DNA from: Falciphora oryzae
Taxonomy: Eukaryota; Ascomycota; Sordariomycetes; Magnaporthales; Magnaporthaceae
Assembly (NCBI GenBank): GCA_000733355.1
Contig: JNVV01000036.1
Location: 65,428 to 100,000, forward strand
Length of the DNA: 34,573 bases
Direction: 5' to 3'
In this document: positions 24,723 through 34,573 of the stretch, in pieces
Numbering within the stretch: the first letter of the stretch is position 1
Layout of the letters: the number at the start of each line of letters is the position of its first letter
Translations under genes and position numbers: made by a program
Notes under the pieces: model-generated
Databases searched by the model: none
Told to the model about the DNA's origin: nothing
Seen by the model: only the letters and a program-made list of their open reading frames with translations

Positions 24723-25467
24723 GTACGTTTACTCTCGTTCCTTCCCAGATTTTGCACATCTTTCTTGTCCCTGTGGCGTTGCATCGGTGGCCCCGAGACG
24801 GGCCGTCGGTGGATGATGATGACATTTGGCTGGGAGCTGGTTGCCGCATCACCACAGCAGGCCCGTCACCATCATCGCGCCCTTGGTATTCTCTGCCATT
24901 TCTGCCGTATTGTTTGCTCGCTTGTTTGTGCCGCTTTCCCCGCGACGCATCTCGGTGATGGCTTGTCTTCTTGGCGCCTTTCCTCTCTTTGGTAGCATTT
25001 CATCATGCTGCATCATTGCCTTTGCCTGAATTTCGTCCCTTTTTTCCCGTCTCGTCCGTCATGACTTCTGCCTCCCGCCCAACGGTTGCGCTGCTTCTGG
25101 GCGGTTGCAACGGTCCTTCTGACGCTCACTCATCAGCGGGCGGTCAGCGGCTGGTGTTTGGAACCGTTGTTGGGCCTGCATGGGGTCGGTCGGCACTTTA
25201 CTGGAACGGGCCAGCCGCACAGTGCGTGCGACGGGTGTGTGTGTCGCTCGCGCTCGCTGGTGTCCATTTCCCATTTTGCCATTTGGCATGGAGGAGGGGG
25301 CGTGTGCCTTGGGCCCTTGCCCACCCTCCCCAGAAATTGGCAAGCGGCCGGCAACCCCCTTGCTTCCCATTTTCCCTCCCCACGCCCCTCCCAAAAGGCC
25401 CTTGCCTTGTCCTCGTTTGTACCCAAGCATGCCTGTCCTCAGCGACTAACCCCAAGCGCCACGGTAG
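24723..25467 (+). other. Candidate 5' UTR intron (alternative 3' end 25500)
   Basis: The donor-like GTACGT starts at 24723. A branch-like CTAAC is at 25446-25450, followed by possible acceptors TAG (ending 25467) and CAG (ending 25500). All nine + strand ATGs in the 1.86 kb before the start codon fall here (24813, 24816, 24819, 24958, 25005, 25061, 25180, 25288 and 25429), while both flanks have none. This is what removal of the block from the mature leader would predict. A length of about 745-778 nt is large for a fungal intron but acceptable for a leader intron. The splice choice is inferred and needs RNA data. Confidence 0.35.
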
Positions 25468-26268
25468 GGTGCGCCGACCGAGCCAAGGGAGTTCCCGCAG
25501 TAGAAAAGTCTCTCCTTTCCCTACATCATTCGTCCCGCCCGTCTTGTCCTTTCCGTGGAACCCGCACCAAGTAGGACCGAGACCGCTCCCTACTTAGAAC
25601 CCGCCCAACCCTCACTTGAAGCCCGTCCGTCTGTCTGTCCGCCCTCGGCCACGCAACGAAGACGGTTCAAGGTTCGACAACGACACTACACATCGTCGCC
25701 GTCGTTGCCTTTGACTTTGACTAGCCGGCCCGGCCCACCAGCGCCGACCAGCAGAACAAAAGGCACCTCTCGCCTCGACTCGCCTCTGACACCTCGTCGT
25801 CGTCATATTGGTTTTACTTCTCCTCTCTTGCACTCAGCCTTTGGTCAAATCTCCACTCGGCTTGCCCTGCATTCCGGCGCTGAGGACTTGGACTCGGCAC
25901 CCAGCCTGCGTCCCTTGCCGCGCGAGACAGCAAACATTTTTGCTGGACGTGTTTGCGCGCCCCGGACATTCCCGGCAAAACTCTGCAGAGGCGAAATCCG
26001 ACCAAGGTTCCTCCCGACTCTGGTGCGTGCCGTCAAGAGTTTAGCCACTGCAGCATTACTTTCTGGTCAGGCACATCCACCGTGCTCCATCCCGCCTGCC
26101 ACTTGTTGTGGGGCCCACGTCTTTAAATTCGGCCCGCCGCGCCCTTCCCAGCTCTCGCCTTCTTCTCTCGCCCCAGCTTCGGCCCGCACTCGGAAAACCC
26201 TCAACACTCGCTTCCCAAGGTACAGCAACTAGGCCAACCTGGCGACCGCAGAGCCGAGGTTCGGCATC
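25432..26268 (+). promoter_or_regulatory. Predicted 5' leader (5' UTR), ATG-free block next to the start codon
   Basis: I read this stretch line by line and found no ATG on the + strand in 837 nt, although about ten would be expected by chance. The complement, CAT, occurs about eleven times in the same stretch, so the lack is strand-specific. That pattern is expected of a translated mRNA's leader, which is selected against upstream start codons. The block is pyrimidine-rich. One frame is open from 25555 to 26229 in the CDS frame but contains no ATG and closes at TAG 26230-26232, so it does not encode an extension. The leader would be long for a fungal gene, which is common for regulator genes. 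The exact 5' boundary is inferred. Confidence 0.6.
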
Positions 26269-27728
26269 ATGGCAGACGACAGGAGGGGACGACTTCCTCC
26301 TCGTGATCAGTACAACGAGCAGCAATACCCGCCACCTCCCATCGAGGAGGAGGACCGTCAGCAGAACCGAGTGATTAGGGATCCCCGCGACCTGCGCAGC
26401 GTGCCCAACGCAGTCACCCTTCCGTCCATCCAGGACTACCCTCCCAGCGGCCCCTCGAGGGGTCCGCCGCCTGCTCTGGAGCCGGGTGCGAGGAACGCGT
26501 ACTCTGTCTCTCCGGACCAGAGTGCCTACCCGCCGCCGCCCCGTCCGAGCTACAGCCTCCCTCCAGTGCAGTCCTTGGCCGATGGTCGTGCATACGACGT
26601 CAGGGCACCCGATTCCCGCGGACCGCCGCCGCCGCCGCCACCCCCGCAGCAGCAGGACCCGAGGCAAGGCATGCCGTACCGCCCAGTACCGCCCCCGGAT
26701 GCCAACGGATACTACCGTGGACCGCCACCTGGACCGCCTCCTCCGCCGTACGTGCAGGACCCCTACCAGCAGCAGTACGCGGCCTATGGACAGCCGCAGG
26801 TTGGCATCATGGGCTACGACTACAGGACCGCCCCGGCCATGCAGCAACAGCAGGCGAGCGCGCCGAGACAGCGCACATCCATCGCGTGCAGGTACTGCAG
26901 GAAGCGCAAGGTCAGTTCTTTCACCTGCTTGTCACACTCCTAATTTCATCCCATGTGGGCACCCGAGCTCTCGTGACTGACATGGCGCAAATAATGCGCC
27001 GGGATTAGATCCGCTGCAGCGGCTACCAGACCACGGCCGATGGAAAGTGCCTGAACTGTAAGAAGACTGGCAACGAGTGCGTGTTCCAGCCCGTTAGCTC
27101 CGGCTCGACCGCCTTCGTTCCGGTCCAGGCCATCCAGGGTGGCGTGATTGCCCCGGGCACCCAGCTTTTTGGAGCTTTTGGACAGCCGCTTCCGATGGCC
27201 AGCCAGGGACCCCCGATGCCGATGCCCGGCCAGGGCCCCCCGCCGCGCCATACGCCTCCCCAGCTTCCGCTGCCGTCGCCCACGGGAAGCTATTACGACG
27301 ACCGTATCGAGACCAGCAGGAGGAGGCCCCGCGCACCCGAGGACGATCACCACGGCCCCCGACTGCCCCCTCCGCACCCGAACCAGATCGAGGAGGACCC
27401 GCGCCGTCGGTCTCCTGCCTCGCCCCAGAGCGTCTCTCCCCCGACCATGTACCAGTCGTCGTACCCGCCGCGTCCCTCGAGCAACACCCCGCCGACTGCT
27501 GCTGCTCCCTACCCGCCGGTTGAGAGGGCCACCTACCCGCCGCGCCTCGAGAGCCCACCTGCACCCCCGGCCGCCGGGCCCAGCGCGCCCTCGAACTCGT
27601 CCTCGGTCATGAGCCTGGGCAACCTGATGGACAATGCGCCCCCGCGCACGGCCCCTGGCAGCAGCAACGGAGAGTCGCGCGACAACATCGATAACTTCAT
27701 GCTTGGTCGTCTCGGCAGGCGCTCCTAA
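26269..27728 (+). CDS. Zn(II)2Cys6 zinc cluster transcription factor, proline-rich, two exons (26269-26910 and 27009-27728)
   Basis: Joining the exons gives a 453-residue protein (214 + 239 codons), ending at TAA 27726-27728. The zinc cluster is seen directly: C207-x2-C210-x6-C217-x10-C228-x2-C231-x6-C238, with the basic RKRKIR segment between Cys2 and Cys3. In this family six cysteines hold two zinc ions and bind CGG-type DNA sites in the nucleus. Residues 1-200 are rich in Pro, Gln and Tyr, with eight prolines at 119-126 and a less biased segment VPNAVTLPSIQDY at 45-57. Residues 239-400 are again proline-rich. The tail contains SSSVMSLGNLMDN (411-423) and ends RDNIDNFMLGRLGRRS (438-453). 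No middle homology (fungal_trans) region is evident and the protein is short for a full-length family member. The start is the first ATG after an 837-nt ATG-free stretch; an in-frame TAG at 26230-26232 rules out an unspliced N-terminal extension. Target genes are unknown; I do not recognise the ortholog. Confidence 0.93.
26911..27008 (+). other. Spliceosomal intron inside the zinc cluster gene
   Basis: This is a 98-nt, phase 0 intron. The donor is GTCAGT at 26911, a fungal branch-point match CTGAC lies at 26977-26981, and the acceptor is TAG at 27006-27008. Reading through it gives a stop (TAA 26941-26943) right after the basic region, which loses four of the six zinc-binding cysteines. Removing it joins RKRK to IRC and restores canonical cysteine spacing, which is strong internal proof of the splice sites. 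It lies between Cys2 (210) and Cys3 (217). Confidence 0.93.
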
Positions 27729-28350
27729 ACTGGCCAATCAGGGCCTCGCTGACGGTGGGCTGACCAAGGACCCCAATTCCGCTCTCCCCATCCTCGGGAC
27801 GACGGCGGGTCCTCATCTCATGTCTCCACGATATTGAGCGGGCTTCTCTTATCAGCTGTGTGTCGTTCCGGCGAACTCGATTCTTTTCTCTCCCCACACA
27901 AGTGTCGTGCGGGTGGGCTAATGGATAATCTACTTGACATTGCCGCATGTACTTTCCTTGCTTTGTTTTTCCGGGTTACACCGGTCTTGTCGGGCACCTT
28001 GGTTTGGCCGCCACCGGGCCTCCCGAGGTTGGGATGGCTAGCCTTGTGATGAAATTGCAGGGCAAGTAGCGACGGCCTCCACTAATACGGGGTCGGTGGG
28101 AACTGGGACAAAATTGGGTCACGTTTTTTTCCTTTCGTTTTGCCTCTTTCCTTTCAACAATATCTTTTGATCCTTCTCCACACCTATGATTCCCCAACCT
28201 GCACGGTTTTCCCCTGGTTTTAGCCAGTGAGCGGTCATAGTCTTGTTTTGAGACTCATGTTTTTTTTTATTTTTTCGACCACCCGGAAGCGTGTGTACGG
28301 GGTCCCCTGGTCACTTATTCTTTACGATGATTTTTTTTTTTTTTTTCCTT
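27729..28350 (+). other. 3' flank and probable 3' UTR of the zinc cluster gene
   Basis: This follows the stop codon directly. The first 400 bases are C/T-rich with no convincing reading frame. From about 28100 the sequence becomes T-rich, with T runs near 28124, 28260 and 28331-28346 (T16). Fungal poly(A) sites are often in such U-rich surroundings, so the transcript probably ends between 27.9 and 28.3 kb. No canonical AATAAA signal was found. Confidence 0.35.
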
Positions 28351-31300
28351 GCTCCCAGCTCCTCGAGCCAGCCTAGGCACACGAGGTGGGCGGTTAAGAG
28401 TTTGTATCGATGCCTCACGGCGAAGTCTGGACGTCTTTTCCTCTCTGTATCCTTTTTTCATTGCTAGTTTCGCCAGGCACTACGCTCTTGGCCTGGTGGT
28501 GGGGCGGATAACAAATGAATTTCAATTGTCAAGCTGAGCAGCTTTTCCTTGCACATGGGTTTCCTACTCGTCCTGACTTCTCGTGTCCGTTCACCGATTA
28601 TTTTGGGCGGGCCAAACTCCGTGCCATTTACGACTCTCCCTTTCCACATCTCTAGTGATCGTCCTCTTTCTCCTTTGGCTCGGTTCCTCTTTGGATGGTG
28701 CCCCAATTCTCTCTCGATTTGAAGATTGAGTCGCGTGCGAGCCCAGACCCCCGGCCCCTTTTGGTCTGTGGGATGGGCAGGTATCGGGGGACATAATGAC
28801 CTTTTCTTTTTCTTTTTATTTAATCCCTTTTCATGTTTCTTTGTCCTCCACTCGAGTGAGCAAAAAAATTGGACCACGAAAGTCTCGGCCGGGGTGTGGC
28901 ACTTTCGCAACCTTTTTCTTATCCCCTTCCACCTGGGCTTTTGATGCTTGATGGGTAGGCAGGCAAACTCGAATGCGAGGCTTGCGGCAAAAGGAAAGAA
29001 AAAAAAAAGAAAGTTGAGACGAAAAGAGTGGAAGCTTTTTCCCTTCTATTATTAGCCCAGCCCTTTTTTTCTCCTTAGCCTTTAGGGACTGCCAACAGAC
29101 AGCTTCCCGCTTGTTCGTCTCTTCGCGCTCTTTTTTTTCCCCTCCAACTAGGTACTTGGTATGATGACCAATTGATTGATGGTAGTGTTAGACCATAATA
29201 ACTGCCTTTCCCGACCTTTCTTTCGTTCTCCTACTCATTCATGCGACGGGTAAAGCCGAACAAGCCAAGCTGGTCGCCCGCGTCAGGTTTGAAGACGTGC
29301 CCAGGAGGCCCTTGGCTTAGGGGCCCCTCGGCTGCCCCCTCCCACCCTTCCGTTGCCCGGAGAGTCGGGTTCGGGATTGAGGGATGGAAGACCTGGCCCC
29401 GGCGAGCGTGACACGGCGCAGAAAGGAGGAAGTAAAAAAGAGCCGATCCCGCATGACTGGCTCGTATTCTATGTACATAGATCTAGGCCAATCATTTCCA
29501 GCCGGCCGCCCTTGCAATCCGTAACTTTTATCCATTATCCATCGGAACCCCTTTCCGTCCCCAACGGGCATGCATTTCCCAGGTCTAGTATCCCCTGTCG
29601 ATCGTGTTTTCCACGCTCCGCGCCGGGTGCAGAAAAAAAGTTGGGCCGAGGAGCCGAGACGAGGGAGAGGCGTCGGACGGGTGCATCGAGAGAGTACAGA
29701 CGGCGTGATGGCGATTCGCTATCTCTCTTTCTCTCTCGCACGCAGTCATCCTGTCTTTTCTTCTTTACGGTGTCCTAGCAAGCACCGCTGCTACCCAGCT
29801 GATTGGGCATGGAAGACCAGCTTGCCGTTCGACTGTTGGCTTCGGCCGACTGCTCTTGGCGACCAAGGCCAGATGGTGCAGCCGCCAGCCGGGCCTGCCT
29901 GCCGCGATTACTTGCTGTATTACTGATGTTATCCCACCAAACCCCGACCTAGACAAGCGGCAACCAGGTCAAAGAGAGAACAAAATAACGAAGTGATGGC
30001 CGTTGCTCTCTGTGATCGCCCTTGGCTGGGAGGGGGCACGGCCGTGGGGTAGGAGCGAATAGACAAAGACCTAAGAAACGAGGGATGGCCACACAATACA
30101 CACACCCAACGCACGCTTGCCCCTGTCCCGGCGGTCCCGCTAGGCCGGATTTGATGGCTACCTTTTGCCTTGCCCGGTCTCGCCATTGTGCGCATCCACA
30201 GCATCACACAGGACTAACAACCCGAAGACCGGGCCAGGGCAGGGTACTCATAAAAAAAAAAGTCGGCTTGGGGGTGTGTGACCGTGGGGGGCCTTTGTTC
30301 CTTTCCGCTGTGGTCGTTGTCGTTGGCCCCCCTGTAAGCCGCCCGGGGCTTGTCTCTTCGCAGTTGGCGTTAGGCGGGTTTGCGGGTGGCCGCGCTGGCC
30401 TATGGTCAGCAGACCAGGCCCGCCGCCGAAATGGGAACCACAGCACAGCACAGCACGCACAGTGAGCACAGGGGCGGGTCCAATCGTAAGCGCCGCCTCT
30501 TTTTTTTTCTCATCTGTGTGTGGACCACACCTCAGCTCCTCTGTCCCCCCCTGCCCCCAACTAAGATTTCGTCCACAGTGTGCCACGAAAGGCTGACCGA
30601 ATCGGTCACACAGGCATGGTTTTCCAGGGGGGCGTGTGATATTGCGATGGGTCGTGATGGTTGTGTTGTTGCGCCCAGCCGGCCCCGGGCCAGCCGCCCC
30701 AGGCGAAAGTGTCTTCCGGGGTTGGGACACGCATTCGTAGCGTCAACACCAAGCCCCTGGTAGCCAGCCTTACGGGTGACCAAAATAACATGGAAGCCAA
30801 GGAAAAGAAGGCAATAAGCAAGTTGAATAAATGCAGAGAGGCGGATGGAGGGCTGGAGGGGGCGTGCAGTGCGGGCGAAGAAGCCACTGTTTCATAAACC
30901 ATGGCGCAAGGCCGGCTATGGCGGCAGAGGGTCTAATTTAGAGGGCTTATCTGCGAGATTGACAGCTGATGGCTAGGTAAGCTGGAAGGATCGGACTCGG
31001 TCTCTCTGGCACCACGGACCAACTAGGGGCAACTCCTCCGGCTGGTGGGCCGTTTGAGGCTGTCTGTTGTGATGCCTCCATCAAAGGAAGCACACTGGTG
31101 ATCCCCTAACAGGCCCTCGCCACGACGTAAAAGTTGGCTAGAGGTTGGTCCGTCGGCTATCGTACCAGGCAAAAAAGGTAATTGGACCACTCCCCTGCCT
31201 GGTTGTGTTGTAGATAAGCTTGGAGAGAAGACCAAGAAAGGAAATGGAATGGAATGCTGATCGGCACAGCTGCCCTTTTTTGGGAAGTGAGACCACTGAT

Positions 31301-34300
31301 AACCACAGAATGGATTCTGCGATGCCTCTCCGGGTACTAACAGCCTTCGCTTAGAAACATCAGATATCGAAGTAGATGGGGGTATGTGTATGAACATTTG
31401 TATTGTATTCTTTTGCTTTTTTTTCTATCCTGACGGAGCCACAGCACATTTTGACATGCGGAATCTTGACGCCCCTGCGGATCGACCTGACGTCCACGGC
31501 AGGCTCCCCTGAAGCCAACGTTGAGCTCCCCGACGCGCTACAAAGTGCACCGCCGTCCACTGTAGACCCGCCCTAAACTGCCCGTCCCTTTATTTATGGC
31601 GAGGAGCATGGCAGCCACGGGAACGCAGACACCAACGGCACGCTGTGTTAGACTCTGACTTCCCGGGCAACATAGAGGCTTAGCTTGATGACTCTAGCGG
31701 CTACCGAGAGGGCACTTGACAGTCCTTTTTAAAGACTGCCGTGACCCAAACCCGCCGAAACCTCCAATCGCTTCCATAGTCTGCTGCAGCCATCACGCCA
31801 TGCTCAAGGTTGCTCGGAAGGCTACGCCTGGGCACGACATTTCTGCACAACGGCAGATTGCATTCAGCTTCTAGTTTTGGATTCGAAAACCTTCCCGTGC
31901 ACAAAGATACTACCGTACACAATAGACGGATGATCAGGAAGAAGATGCGCAGGAGGCCTCAACAAAGCCATCCGCCTTCCCGCGATGCAAGCTGTGCGGG
32001 CATTCCATCCACGGCACAAACACATCCATCCTCAACCGGGTCTTGGCTTTCTTTTCGCCGGGTGATGCACGGGGACAGGCACGCCAGTGCTGTGCCCGCC
32101 GGGCGTTTGTCGGTCTCCCATTCTTCTGTCCGTGCGTGCTGCTCGAGAACTAGCCCGACGGGGAAGCCCGACCCGGCGGTCCCACGGAGGGATGGCTCCT
32201 ACTCTGGCGGATAGGGAGGAGCATGGACGGAGCGGAGGATACCACTGGACTAGCATGGCATGCATTAATCCACCAGGGATGGGGGTGAAGCCTAGGATGC
32301 TGCGGATGACTGGGAAGGCTGGAGTTGATGAGAGCTGTTGCAAGAAGAAGCGAGGGGGGGCAGCGGCAGCGTCTTTTTTTTTTTTTTTTTTACACACTCC
32401 ATCCCACCAAGACACAAGCGCCGCGGCGGCGCCAGGCGGGCAGGGTTCTGGCATCCAACCTGAAATGACGCTTTCTCCAGGACCGCAGATCAGGAAGCGA
32501 GGTGGGCAACTCTGAGGGTTCGTCAAAGGGGGCCGCCGTTCCCGCTTCAGCATGATAGTTCACGCCTCTTGCTTAGTAGGCGGATGGGACATCCCAGGAG
32601 CGCCCCACGGCGTGCCGTTGCTTCGGCCGTGTAGCCCTCTGACTGACTGCCCCTTTTTTTTTCTACTTTTTCGTTTCGGCAGTTCGCCGTTCGGACTGAC
32701 ACGAGGATCCGCGTTGCACAAACACTCACAACCCACACCTCTTATTCTTGTCAATACACCTCCATGATAATCATCACCATCATCACCATTAAGAGGAGGC
32801 GGCTGGCAGCACAGCCAAGACTACAACCCCCCAGCGTAATTACAGACTCCGCAACCGCCGGTCCCTTGGCCACAGACTGAACCAACAAGAGCATGGGCTT
32901 GGCGAGCGGGGCCGTGCGTGAACCGGCGAGGACGGTGAGGGAGGGTGCTGGGATTATCACGGTCGTCTCCGCTGATATTTCGGAATGGCGTGGCCTCGTC
33001 CGTCTCGTATTGTGTGTCCGACAGGGCGCAGATGGCAAGTAAAGCATCCCGCCCATGCCATGTCCCTGTGGGCACCGGTCTGAAAACAATGGATTCCATA
33101 TTGTCTGTCGCCTGCACCCGCAGGGCATCAGCAACCCGACACAAAACAGAACAAAATAAAATAAATGCACGCACGGCCAGCATCGCTTCCTCCTAACCCC
33201 GCTTTGCTGCCTGGGGACGGCCCGGCGGCGTGTCTTGCCTTTCGTCGGGCTCTTGCTTGGGTTGGGCACTGCGAGCTCCTTGCTCCATTCGTTCCTCCTG
33301 CCCGAGCTCTTTTGACCGCTTGCTGGCGAGGCAGACAGACTCTGGCGTTGGTGGTAACACCAGCTGTGTGCAATTTCCATGGCTTCGTCTTTTGTGGACG
33401 AGAAGCTGTCCGGCTCGAGGTTATTTAGCCTGCTCTAGGTAGATAACCCGCCGCGGCGACTAGTCTAACTAGCACAGTGCTAAGTGCACTAATACCGGAA
33501 CAAAACAGCTAAAGACGTAGGTGCCCGCCTAATATTGCGTCCATCACGATTGCTGTTGCATCTTCGTGCGTGCTGTTTGCTCGAGCGCGCCTGCAGAGAA
33601 CAAGTGGCCCGGGATGGCCTCGCAAACCAATTTTTTTTTTTTTTTATCGGCTGGGATTTATTCTCGCACCATTTGATGGCTTGCTGTACTGAGTGTGCTG
33701 CAAGGGGCAAACAACCCGGAGAGATACGAACGAGAAAAAAAAAGAGGCTTGAACCCTGATGCCTGTCAATCCAAGCCAGACCAGACAATCAGGGTGGGTG
33801 GGCGTCTTTGTCTCTAGTCCCCTCTGGTCCTGCCCAACCAGCTCTTGGCTGTTCCTTCCCTCCATCACCAAGCCAGCCCAAGAGTTTGGAGGCGGCCAGA
33901 CCAGCCCGCAGCAGCGGCCGCAGTGCGCGGGGTGATGTGGCACTTTCTTCTGGTGGCACTCAATGCTGCAGCCTTTCTGCAGGCCAGGGCCGGCAAAAAC
34001 AACAAATCAGCGGCTGCATGGCCTCTCTGCCACCCTCCATCCCCAGCCCCCCTCCTTGCCCGCGCCCCGACCCATTTTCCCTTTTGAACCCCGCGCAGCT
34101 TTGGGTACCGTCTTAACTACCAGGGAGGCAGGGTTGGATGGATGCACACCTGCAGCGGCCAGCCGCCGGCGGCAAGAGCGGAAGCAATCACCACATCCCA
34201 CCGACCTAGAGCCAAGAGCCCCGGCCAATGATGGGCCCTTCAGCCGCCGACGAGGGGCATGGCCGAAAGCAAGACGACCAGGAAGAGCCCACGCCCGCAG

Positions 34301-34573
34301 CCCCGATGCCACCTCGCACACCACCCCACGCCCTCGACTACGCCCACGCCTGCCCAACCGGATCCAAAAAAAAAAAAAAAAAAAATTCACACCCTTGCTT
34401 CGTGGTCCTTTGCAAGAGCCCGAGGTCTTGCCGCTTCCGAGGCCGTTCTGGGCCGCTTGCATCTCGATGGCCTGCAACCGAGGCCGCGGTGGGTGGGGAG
34501 AGCCATGGAGCCACATCGAGACGCAAAGACTCTGCTCGGAGGCGCCCGGATACTGGTCCGGACCAGTATTCAT
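28351..34573. other. Downstream non-coding stretch
   Basis: No gene could be firmly supported. It contains an intron-like block at 31382-31444 with short open frames around it, T18 (32374-32391), CAT-type repeats (32771-32789), T15 (33631-33645), nested inverted repeats (33746-33795), A20 (34366-34385) and a perfect palindrome at the window end (34550-34569). Frames such as the one at 28464-28910 on the minus strand show only basic low-complexity composition. Confidence 0.55.
34550..34569. repeat. Perfect 20-bp palindrome at the window end
   Basis: ATACTGGTCC is followed at once by its reverse complement, with no spacer. The centre TCCGGA resembles the inverted CGG half-sites bound by Zn2Cys6 proteins. 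Its position four bases from the window end leaves its wider context unknown. Confidence 0.85.

Noticed and set aside
25555..26232. 225-codon open frame in the CDS frame just upstream of the start
   Set aside because: It contains no ATG and ends at TAG 26230-26232, so it cannot start normally or extend the protein. It is better explained as GC-rich leader.
26056..26847. 263-codon frame antisense to the zinc cluster gene
   Set aside because: It is a shadow of the proline-rich exon, whose codons give arginine- and glycine-rich antisense translation. The + strand has a validated domain and intron.
26946..27737. 263-codon frame antisense to exon 2
   Set aside because: Same reason: low-complexity antisense of a proline-rich coding exon.
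33746..33760. tRNA B-box-like string on the minus strand (GGTTCAAGCCT)
   Set aside because: The nearest A-box-like match is only about 15 nt away and the T stem does not pair fully, so no tRNA can be folded.

Overview
This looks like nuclear DNA from a filamentous ascomycete (Pezizomycotina, probably Sordariomycetes, though the class is a guess). The reasons are the high G+C content, a compact intron with GT..CTGAC..AG signals, and one fungal-specific Zn(II)2Cys6 zinc cluster protein. I found no bacterial operon logic, Shine-Dalgarno sites, tRNA, rRNA, CRISPR array or intact transposon.

Only one protein-coding gene is well supported: a two-exon gene on the + strand (CDS 26269-27728, intron 26911-27008). 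It encodes a 453-residue proline-rich Zn2Cys6 transcription factor. The intron falls inside the zinc cluster, and splicing restores the six cysteines in frame. The usual fungal regulatory (middle homology) domain is not visible. The C-terminus is a distinct serine-, asparagine- and arginine-containing tail.

Upstream of this gene, + strand ATG triplets are absent from 24411-24812 and from 25432-26268, but nine occur between these blocks. The intervening block has a GTACGT donor at its start and a CTAAC branch-like site followed by AG acceptors at its end. I infer a long 5' leader made of two ATG-free exons around a 5' UTR intron of about 0.75 kb, with transcription starting near 24.4 kb.

The rest is non-coding as far as I can tell. 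About 24 kb upstream (1-24410) and about 6.8 kb downstream (27729-34573) hold no recognisable gene. They are peppered with A/T homopolymers of 11-29 bases, dinucleotide to tetranucleotide microsatellites, one 20-base G run and a few short inverted repeats. Open frames there are mostly GC-driven chance frames that run through homopolymers and show no family features. Two places could hide unannotated transcription: a pyrimidine-rich, ATG-poor stretch at about 19.73-20.32 kb, and a short intron-like block at 31382-31444 flanked by open frames.

No novel multi-gene system is visible. The most interesting biology is the long, apparently structured leader and the isolation of a regulator gene in a very large intergenic space.
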